Assembly: GCA_020344865.1 (NCBI GenBank)
Contig: CP070830.1
Span: 1,977,437 to 1,986,227 of the forward strand
Source of the DNA: Planctomycetota bacterium
GTDB taxonomy: Bacteria; Planctomycetota; Phycisphaerae; Sedimentisphaerales; Anaerobacaceae
Direction of reading: 5' to 3'
Length of the DNA stretch: 8,791 nucleotides
The translations under genes and the position numbers were made by a program. The first letter of the stretch is position 1. Every line of letters begins with the position of its first letter. Positions 1 through 4,564 of this stretch are shown here, one piece after another. A model generated the notes under the pieces. The model had not been told where the DNA came from, did no database searches, and saw nothing but the letters and a program-made list of their open reading frames with translations.

Positions 1-579
1 CGGGTACTTTGCATATTCCGGCTGAATCCGCTCTACGCTGATTTCATCAAGACCGTACCACCCGGTTCCGTCGGCTAAACCGCTGAACTGGATACCGAGT
101 TTCTGACCGAGATATGCCTGACCACTTTCCGCGACAAAACTCAGTATATATTCTGTCCATGTACCGGTTACAGGAAAATTCTGGTCTGCTATCATCAAAC
201 GCGATGTCGGGTCACATGGGTCCGTAAGATAGTAAAACTCAGCGACAATCTCGTTCGACGACCACGTGTCCATTCCGTAAAACTTCAGATAGTATGTGGC
301 TCCTTCAATTATCTGCTCATCAAGTAGCTGATATATCTCACTGTCGGTCGTCATACCGAACCCGCGATAAGTACCGGTATAGGCGCCGTCAGGTTCCACT
401 CCCGAGTCATTGGTCACATCCTGACTCCAGCCCGGTATCAAGCTGAAATCATCCTGAATCTTCCCTGTGCCCGGCTCCTCGAAACCATGGTTAACTACGG
501 TTAACGCACCATTAGCAACAGACGCGACCACAACCAAAAGTGCAATCGAGAAAATCCACAAGTTCTTTGTTTTTTCCAT
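1..579 (-). CDS. Secreted surface protein, partial (C-terminus outside window)
   Basis: The frame runs from an ATG at 579 to the left edge without a stop (193 codons). It was chosen because AAAGGAG lies 8 nt upstream of the ATG. Residues 1-24 form a Sec-type signal peptide: MEKTK, then a hydrophobic core IFSIALLVVVASVA, with cleavage likely near ASVA-NG or NGA. The mature part begins LTVVNHGFEEP and continues with PGW at about residues 48-50, a run of beta-strand-like segments, and a DEISVE segment near residue 185. This layout (NxGFEEP ... PGW ... LDEISV) resembles the carbohydrate-binding-like or jelly-roll domains common in exported planctomycete proteins, many of which end in a PEP-CTERM-type anchor. 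That end is not visible here. I infer an exported, possibly cell-surface or matrix protein; the ligand is unknown. The gene follows a long leader and a strong promoter preceded by phased repeats, which suggests tightly controlled high expression. Confidence 0.8.
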   Translation of the reverse strand, partial: MEKTKNLWIFSIALLVVVASVANGALTVVNHGFEEPGTGKIQDDFSLIPGWSQDVTNDSGVEPDGAYTGTYRGFGMTTDSEIYQLLDEQIIEGATYYLKFYGMDTWSSNEIVAEFYYLTDPCDPTSRLMIADQNFPVTGTWTEYILSFVAESGQAYLGQKLGIQFSGLADGTGWYGLDEISVERIQPEYAKYP

Positions 580-674
580 GCTTTAGTCTCCTTTAGCCCC
601 CCGATTTATCGCTCTTAAGTTATTTAGAACCACTCACTCCTCTGAATCAAGAAAATGTCCGGCAAAAAACCGTT

Positions 675-740
675 TTATCCTCGATTTTGAAGTTGTACTG
701 CCTCCTGGGCTAAGAACTGACTGTTTCCTCCAATTTTCAT
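675..740 (-). CDS. Possible 21-aa leader peptide in the 5' UTR (tentative)
   Basis: Inside the leader of about 190 nt between the promoter at 803-775 and the secreted-protein gene lies a short frame: ATG at 740, 21 codons, TAA at 677-675. It has a purine-rich AAGGAAGGA stretch close upstream. The peptide reads MKIGGNSQFLAQEAVQLQNRG and has no run of a single amino acid that would point to classical attenuation. Translation is not proven, and a short open frame like this can occur by chance. It is listed because it has both a start context and a position inside a long leader. Confidence 0.2.
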   Translation of the reverse strand: MKIGGNSQFLAQEAVQLQNRG

Positions 741-774
741 CGTTCCTTCCTTAAATTCCTCACAAACCAACTGC

Positions 775-803
775 ATTATATGACCACCCCTCAGTTAAGT
801 CAA
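775..803 (-). promoter_or_regulatory. Consensus sigma-70 promoter for the secreted protein
   Basis: Read on the minus strand, TTGACT (803-798), a 17-bp spacer, and a perfect TATAAT (780-775) form a near-ideal sigma-70 promoter. Transcription should start near 768, which leaves a leader of about 190 nt before the ATG at 579. The -35 hexamer falls inside the fourth unit of the 21-bp repeat array upstream, so a protein bound to the repeats could contact RNA polymerase directly. Confidence 0.8.
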
Positions 804-879
804 GCACTTTTTGCGAAAAAGTCCTACCATTTCGCGCAAAATTTCCGCCATTTCGCGCACAATTTCTGTCGTTTTGCGA
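796..879 (-). repeat. Four phased 21-bp direct repeats upstream of the promoter
   Basis: On the minus strand four contiguous 21-bp units start at 879, 858, 837 and 816. Their first eight bases are TCGCAAAA, GCGCGAAA, GCGCGAAA and TCGCAAAA. Unit 2 matches unit 3 at 17 of 21 positions and unit 1 at 15 of 21. The last unit runs into the -35 box. A period of 21 bp is two helical turns, so all four cores face the same side of the DNA, as expected for tandem activator or repressor sites. The binding protein is unknown. Confidence 0.7.
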
Positions 880-1015
880 CACCAACCCGCCCCTCGCGGC
901 GTAGTGCTTGCATGCCTTAGGTGCGGATATCCTGCACTTGCCTGTCATTCCCGCGAAATTTATCCCTCAACCGGCGCCAATCAACTCCTTATCTCACTGA
1001 CGAAGACAGAATAGC
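880..1015. other. Intergenic remainder with no gene
   Basis: This completes the gene-free stretch 580-1015, whose left part holds the leader, promoter and repeats described separately. Here I see only a copy of a dispersed repeat (928-954) and no terminator with a T-tract for the membrane-protein gene that stops at 1016. Short frames on either strand lack ribosome binding sites. Confidence 0.5.
928..954. repeat. Dispersed repeat, copy 1 (REP-like)
   Basis: The stretch TATCCTGCACTTGC followed by CTGTCATTCCCG closely parallels 7916-7942 (TATTCCGCACTTGC followed by TTTTGTCATCCCG), allowing a small gap. Both copies are intergenic. The GTCATYCCCG core is typical of short REP-like palindromic elements scattered through bacterial genomes. 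Confidence 0.45.
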
Positions 1016-1642
1016 TTAGAAAAAAGCTGGCCCCGAAGAGCCGCCCCCGAACAGTACTCTGGCTATCGAGCGAAGTGTGCTGCCGAAAAACAACAATATC
1101 CATATCAAAAGCATCCCCGCGTATAGCAGATATATTCCCCCGCTCATCCACGCCATTAGATGTCGCGGTGTGGATATCAGGAGCGTCGCTAAGTTATGCT
1201 CCTTCGCTTCGAGCTTGCGGACTCTCCGCCGGAAAAAGTCCGCCGTGCATTGCCATATCTCCTTCAAACCTTTTCCATAAGGAAACTCCGGCCCCATTTC
1301 ATTCTCCAGTTCTATCGCCTTCGCCCGCTCCAGACACGCTGTATACATCTGCCTGTTCCTGCCCTCGATTACCATCATCGCAAGCGTGTACAGCGCGCCT
1401 AACATAAAGATTACGAATCTCACCCCGTAACCGGCCGCGTTCCCCGCCGCGTCCTTTCCAAAATAAAAATATAGCAGCGCGCACATTATCATAAAAGATA
1501 GCAACGCTAACCCGGACCGAAGCTTCAAAAAGAACCGCCACGACTCGAAGCACTCCGAGTATTCACACTCCAGCTCCTTACCGAGTCTCCCGCTGCCGCC
1601 CCCATTTTCGACCCCGCTTGCATCTGCCTGTTCGCCTTCCAT
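1016..1642 (-). CDS. Three-helix membrane protein of unknown function
   Basis: The 208-aa protein starts at ATG 1642, with AAGGGG ending 8 nt upstream, and stops with TAA at 1018-1016. Residues 1-35 are acidic and glycine-rich, hence probably disordered. Predicted membrane helices lie at about 44-62, 73-92 and 167-187. The loop of about 75 residues between helices 2 and 3 is rich in charged residues: EGRNRQMYTACLERAKAIE at about 93-111, and the basic FRRRVRKLEAKEH at about 137-149. It is therefore probably cytoplasmic. The C-terminus is short, glycine-rich and ends PAFF. The segment E-x-RN-x3-Y-x2-C-x7-IE after helix 2 recalls small uncharacterised bacterial membrane proteins of similar layout, but I cannot assign a family. 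It appears to be a single-gene unit: a sigma-70-like promoter lies at 1717-1690, and both flanks are non-coding. Confidence 0.75.
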   Translation of the reverse strand: MEGEQADASGVENGGGSGRLGKELECEYSECFESWRFFLKLRSGLALLSFMIMCALLYFYFGKDAAGNAAGYGVRFVIFMLGALYTLAMMVIEGRNRQMYTACLERAKAIELENEMGPEFPYGKGLKEIWQCTADFFRRRVRKLEAKEHNLATLLISTPRHLMAWMSGGIYLLYAGMLLIWILLFFGSTLRSIARVLFGGGSSGPAFF

Positions 1643-1689
1643 TATCAGTTCCCCTTACCTTATAATTATCTTCTGAACCTCACTCCCCC

Positions 1690-1717
1690 ATTGTAACGCC
1701 CCCCTGCCAAGGTTCAA
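1690..1717 (-). promoter_or_regulatory. Candidate sigma-70 promoter of the membrane-protein gene
   Basis: On the minus strand TTGAAC (1717-1712), a 16-bp spacer and TACAAT (1695-1690) stand about 45 bases before the ATG at 1642. This gives a start near 1683 and a leader of about 40 nt. Both boxes are one mismatch from consensus. Confidence 0.5.
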
Positions 1718-1760
1718 ACCAAAATCCCCGGACCCACAGCACGTGTCCCGCAGCCTGTCG

Positions 1761-1776
1761 TCCCGGGCTTGACCCG
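1761..1776. repeat. Short REP-like palindrome fragment
   Basis: CGGG-CTTGA-CCCG inside GTCGTCCCGGGCTTGACCCG shares the CTTGA loop and CCCG arms of the palindrome at 7938-7956. It looks like a degenerate copy of the same dispersed element and lies in the spacer between two genes. Confidence 0.4.
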
Positions 1777-1863
1777 CGCCCCGGAAAATGTGACCTTTTT
1801 CCCCTCATTTTTCATTCTTTGAGCATATATACGCCCTCTTTCCTCTGCCTTGAGTCTCAACTC

Positions 1864-1968
1864 TCACTTTGATTTTCTTCGTCCCTTTTTCCTCTCGTCG
1901 TTGTACCAAAATATAAACGCGGTCAGCCCACAAAACCACCATCCGACCAAAGCTATCCAGCACCACAT
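1864..1968 (-). CDS. Trp-rich single-pass membrane microprotein (34 aa)
   Basis: The open frame extends upstream to a TTG at 2094, but I place the start at ATG 1968. AGGGGA lies exactly 6 nt before it, and the upstream part contains no good ribosome site and abuts a terminator. The 34-residue product is one hydrophobic helix (residues 2-22) with five tryptophans (2, 4, 10, 11, 22) and two cysteines, followed by a hydrophilic tail NDERKKGRRKSK. The tail is strongly basic, so by the positive-inside rule it should be cytoplasmic, with the N-terminus outside. Small proteins of this shape often attach to larger membrane complexes; the partner here is unknown. ATGs at 2016 and 2007 would give a 51- or 48-aa form. 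No homologue is recognised. Confidence 0.45.
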   Translation of the reverse strand: MWCWIALVGWWFCGLTAFIFWYNDERKKGRRKSK

Positions 1969-2092
1969 TATCCGTCCCCTAAAAAGCAATTTTGCTAATC
2001 TATCCATCGCTGGCATGCTGCCTGGGCTCGTGGCCGGCCATGCCCCAAAAACGACAAAAGCCCAACCGCCCCCCTCATCTACGGCGCTCAAC

Positions 2093-2123
2093 AAAAAGAA
2101 CCAGCTTCCGCGGGAGCTGGTTC
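2093..2123 (-). terminator. Rho-independent terminator after the receiver/zinc-ribbon genes
   Basis: A perfect 9-bp stem (GAACCAGCT with AGCTGGTTC, arms at 2123-2115 and 2106-2098) encloses an 8-nt GC-rich loop. On the minus strand it is followed at once by TTTTT (2097-2093). It ends the transcript that includes the zinc-ribbon gene, about 100 nt past its stop. Confidence 0.8.
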
Positions 2124-2223
2124 AAACCGGGGCGACCGACACCCTCACCCCTCTAAAGGCCGCCCGTGCTTAGGTCCGCCTAATCCAAAGCGAAATATTA
2201 AGCGAGCTGCTGGCAAAAACTGC

Positions 2224-2430
2224 CTAAAGCATAAATAGGGCCGCGGTCATTTTCGCGCCGCATACGGGGCACACTCTCTGATTGCAGGCTTGGCCCTTGA
2301 CTGATGGTGCCAGATATGAGCACTTTGGACACACGCATCGTCCGCCGCACCACACGGCAGATGAGTTCCGCCTCGTACCATGTTCCTCAGTTACATTACC
2401 CCGCAGTATTTTACTGTTATATGTTGGCAT
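2224..2430 (-). CDS. Small zinc-ribbon / cysteine-rich protein
   Basis: This 68-aa protein starts at ATG 2430, with AAGGAG 8 nt upstream, and stops with TAG at 2226-2224. The core is C32-V-C34-P-K-C37, eleven residues, C49, four residues, C54-P-V-C57-G, with a further Cys at 28. The pattern CxCPxCxY-x9-C-x4-CPxCG-x2-M is recognisable from small proteins of anaerobic bacteria and archaea, annotated variously as zinc ribbon or ferredoxin-like. The paired CPxC knuckles suggest one bound Zn or Fe. The usual CPxCG glycine of the first knuckle is Ser38 here. The start lies 18 nt past the receiver gene's stop, and its Shine-Dalgarno sequence sits in that gap, so the two are co-transcribed. I infer a partner in signalling or metal/redox sensing; no enzymatic role can be read from the sequence. 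Confidence 0.75.
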   Translation of the reverse strand: MPTYNSKILRGNVTEEHGTRRNSSAVWCGGRCVCPKCSYLAPSVKGQACNQRVCPVCGAKMTAALFML

Positions 2431-2448
2431 AAAATCAGCTCCTTTCTT

Positions 2449-2973
2449 TCAACACTTATCCCTTTCACCCTTCGCTGCGACCCTAACGAAAGTATCATTG
2501 GCTTCTCTCTTCATCGATAATCCCATATGCCTTAAACGGACTGGTTTTCGCGTCCCCTCTTCAGAATCTTTGCTTTTTTCGGCTTTTACGCGCCCGTTAA
2601 AGACGCTCCCCACTGCTAATCTCAGTTCGTCCCATGCGAATGACCTTAGGTGATAATAATACACATCTCGTTCTCGTACCTTGGTTTCTAACTCCGGCGT
2701 ATTGTGCTCCGCTGTCAGAATTATTGGGGTATCCCGAATGATTGTCTTCAGCAGTCCCGCTGCCTCGTGACCGTCCATCTCAGGCAGGTCTGCATCCATT
2801 ATTACACAATGGAAATCCACCGCCTCTACCTGTTCAATCGCCTCAGTAACGCTTTCCGCGACCTCCAGTTCGTAGCGTTCACGCTCGAAACGCCCATACT
2901 CAAGGTGCAAAAGATTGTATATCTCTTCTGCGACTTGACGGTCAGGCTCAACTATTAGTATTCTTCTTGCCAT
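2449..2973 (-). CDS. Single-domain response regulator (CheY-like) with C-terminal extension
   Basis: I choose ATG 2973 (174 aa) over a TTG at 2979, because AGGAG stands 9 nt from the ATG but only 3 nt from the TTG. Residues 4-125 form a receiver domain: ARRILIVEPD at the N-terminus, the phospho-acceptor Asp60 in VIMDADLPEMDG, and the switch Thr87 in IILTA. Two positions are unusual. The second residue of the acidic pair is Pro10 (VEPD instead of VDDD), and the conserved Lys of the KPF motif is Arg110 in HLRSF. Mg2+ binding and phospho-signalling may therefore be altered. Residues 126-174 are a charged tail without a recognisable DNA-binding or enzymatic domain. Output probably occurs by protein contact, perhaps with the zinc-ribbon protein encoded next. 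The gene is preceded by a candidate sigma-54 promoter and lies downstream of a histidine kinase/sigma-54 activator pair. Confidence 0.85.
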   Translation of the reverse strand: MARRILIVEPDRQVAEEIYNLLHLEYGRFERERYELEVAESVTEAIEQVEAVDFHCVIMDADLPEMDGHEAAGLLKTIIRDTPIILTAEHNTPELETKVRERDVYYYHLRSFAWDELRLAVGSVFNGRVKAEKSKDSEEGTRKPVRLRHMGLSMKREANDTFVRVAAKGERDKC

Positions 2974-3018
2974 ATTCAAAATCTCCTGTCGATTCCGTTA
3001 AGCTATTAACAATCTGCT

Positions 3019-3034
3019 AACAATCTGCGTGCCA
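3019..3034 (-). promoter_or_regulatory. Candidate sigma-54 (-24/-12) promoter of the receiver/zinc-ribbon operon
   Basis: On the minus strand TGGCACG (3034-3028), four bases, then TTGTT (3023-3019) matches the sigma-54 consensus TGGCACG-N4-TTGCW at all positions except the C of the -12 GC. The start would be near 3008, about 35 nt before the receiver ATG. It lies just beyond the terminator of the upstream operon, which encodes a sigma-54 activator. Confidence 0.6.
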
Positions 3035-3046
3035 GATGCTCCACAT

Positions 3047-3088
3047 AAAACAAAGGGCCACTTAGTGATTTTCCTAAGTGGCCCTTTG
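3047..3088 (-). terminator. Strong terminator after the sigma-54 activator gene
   Basis: A perfect 15-bp stem (3088-3074 pairing with 3065-3051, arms CAAAGGGCCACTTAG and its complement) encloses an 8-nt loop. On the minus strand TTTTA (3050-3046) follows. It closes the Rrf2-permease-kinase-activator operon and separates it from the sigma-54 promoter just beyond. Confidence 0.85.
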
Positions 3089-3163
3089 ATAAAAGGTTAC
3101 GCTCTACCTTTGTCCCCGAAAAAGCCTTCTCTTACCTAAATATTGATAAGTCTCCCCCTGTGG

Positions 3164-3203
3164 AAATGGGGCACATCTTCCCATAAATGGGGCATTTTGC
3201 CCC
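3164..3203. promoter_or_regulatory. Paired GGGGCA sites, candidate upstream activating sequence
   Basis: AAATGGGGCA occurs at 3164-3173 and again at 3185-3194, a spacing of exactly 21 bp. The second copy is part of a perfect inverted repeat, GGGGCA-TTT-TGCCCC (3189-3203); the first has a partial mirror (TGGG...CCCA, 3167-3183). The sites lie just past the activator's stop codon and about 165-190 bp upstream of the predicted sigma-54 start. This is the usual distance and arrangement for enhancer sites of NtrC-type activators. Confidence 0.5.
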
Positions 3204-3211
3204 GACCAGTT

Positions 3212-4564
3212 CTAATCAATTCCGTATTTTTTCAACTTCAGACGCAGCGTCTTCCGGTTTATCCCCAGTGCTTCCGCCGTTTCGCCTATCCGCCCGTCTA
3301 ACTTCCTAAATGTTCTTTCAATGTGTTCTCGTTCCACATCAGCAAGAGCCTTCGCCTCATCTGAATCTGAACTTGGCGCTTCTTCACGGCTCAGCTCGTA
3401 ATACCACAAATCACCGGCCTCTATCACCCCGCCCTTGGTCAGTACAACTGCTCTCTCAATCACATTCTCTAATTCCCTCACGTTCCCAAGCCAGTCATAC
3501 TCCGTTAATACCTGCATCGCCTCCTCAGATATCGCTTTCACGCTCTTCTCCCGCTTCTTGTTATACTTTTTTAGAAAATGATTCGCCAATACCGGGATAT
3601 CTTCCCTTCGCTCACGCAGCGCCGGTAAAACGATGGGAACCACACTCAGTCGGTAAAACAGGTCCTCCCGAAAAGTCTCCGCCTTCACGCATTCAAGCAG
3701 GTCTTTGTTCGTTGCCGCGATTATCCGCACATCTACCTTGATGACCTGCGAGCTCCCTACTCTCGTTATCTCTTTTTCCTGAAGTACCCTCAGCAGTTTC
3801 GCCTGAATACTCGTGCTTATGTTGCCGATCTCGTCCAGAAAAACGGTCCCCCCGTTTGCCGCCTCGAACCGCCCGTATTTGGTCTCAGTAGCGCCCGTAA
3901 AAGAGCCTTTGACATGTCCGAACAGTTCGCTCTCAAACAGGTTCTCCACCAGCCCACCGCAGTCGACCACAACGAACGGCTTGTCCCTCCTGTCGCTCTG
4001 CGCATGAATCGCCCTGGCTACCAGCTCTTTGCCCGTGCCTGTCTCCCCGCTAATCAAAACCGTGCTGTCTGTCGGCCCCACCTGTCGAACAAGCTCTTCA
4101 ACCTTCTGCATCGACCGGCTTGTCCCCACAACCACCGTCTCGCCGAATCTGTCTTTTAACTCCGCACGCAGCAAAATATTCTCAAGCGAAAGTCTTCTCT
4201 TCTGAAGCGCCCGGTTCACTATCAGCCGCAGACTCTCAGGTGTGAAAGGTTTCGGAATAAAATCATACGCCCCCAGCTTCATCGCCTCCACCGCCGACTC
4301 CACCGTCGCGTATCCCGTAATCACGATTACCACAATCTCCGGGTCTCGTTCCTTCATCTTCTGCAACACTTCCATACCGCTCAGACCCGGCATCTTCAAG
4401 TCAAGGATGACAAGGTCAAAAGATTCCTTCTCAAAAATCGAAAGGCCCTTCGAGCCGTCCTCTGCAACCTCTACCTTGTTTCCACCCTTCGACAGTGCTT
4501 GCCGACACGAGTCCCGCATCGACTCTTCATCGTCGATGACTAAAATATTTGCTGCGCCGTTCAT
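3212..4564 (-). CDS. Sigma-54-dependent NtrC-family response regulator
   Basis: This 450-aa protein has the full NtrC architecture. The receiver domain spans 5-118, with acidic pocket D11-D12, phospho-acceptor D55, T83 and K105. The AAA+ domain spans about 146-375, with Walker A GETGTGKE (173-180), the sigma-54-contacting loop GSFTGA (220-225), Walker B VFLDE (241-245) and the FREDLFYRL arginine-finger region (298-306). A Fis-type helix-turn-helix follows at about 408-446 (ETAEALGINRKTLRLKLKKYGID). The loop is GSFTGA rather than GAFTGA, but the essential F-T-G residues are kept. The start is ATG 4564, with AAGGAG 6 nt upstream. The preceding kinase stop TAG (4567-4565) abuts the ATG directly, so translation is likely coupled. 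When phosphorylated it should form a ring and drive open-complex formation by sigma-54 polymerase. The likely local target is the receiver/zinc-ribbon operon. Confidence 0.95.
   Translation of the reverse strand: MNGAANILVIDDEESMRDSCRQALSKGGNKVEVAEDGSKGLSIFEKESFDLVILDLKMPGLSGMEVLQKMKERDPEIVVIVITGYATVESAVEAMKLGAYDFIPKPFTPESLRLIVNRALQKRRLSLENILLRAELKDRFGETVVVGTSRSMQKVEELVRQVGPTDSTVLISGETGTGKELVARAIHAQSDRRDKPFVVVDCGGLVENLFESELFGHVKGSFTGATETKYGRFEAANGGTVFLDEIGNISTSIQAKLLRVLQEKEITRVGSSQVIKVDVRIIAATNKDLLECVKAETFREDLFYRLSVVPIVLPALRERREDIPVLANHFLKKYNKKREKSVKAISEEAMQVLTEYDWLGNVRELENVIERAVVLTKGGVIEAGDLWYYELSREEAPSSDSDEAKALADVEREHIERTFRKLDGRIGETAEALGINRKTLRLKLKKYGID

Noticed and set aside
796..879. CRISPR array
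   Set aside because: The 21-bp units are contiguous, with no unique spacers, and they end in a -35 box; there are no cas genes.
760..948. Minus-strand frame of 62 codons across the 21-bp repeats
   Set aside because: It has no ribosome site, is built of the repeat translated in seven-codon units, and runs through the -35 and -10 boxes of the downstream promoter. The DNA repeat explains it.
2098..2145. tRNA or tmRNA end suggested by GGTTCAAACC followed by GGGGCGACC
   Set aside because: The T-loop-like stretch is part of a terminator arm. No acceptor stem, anticodon arm or tag-peptide frame could be found around it.
2974..2979. TTG start for the receiver protein (two residues longer)
   Set aside because: The AGGAG is only 3 nt from the TTG but 9 nt from the ATG at 2973.
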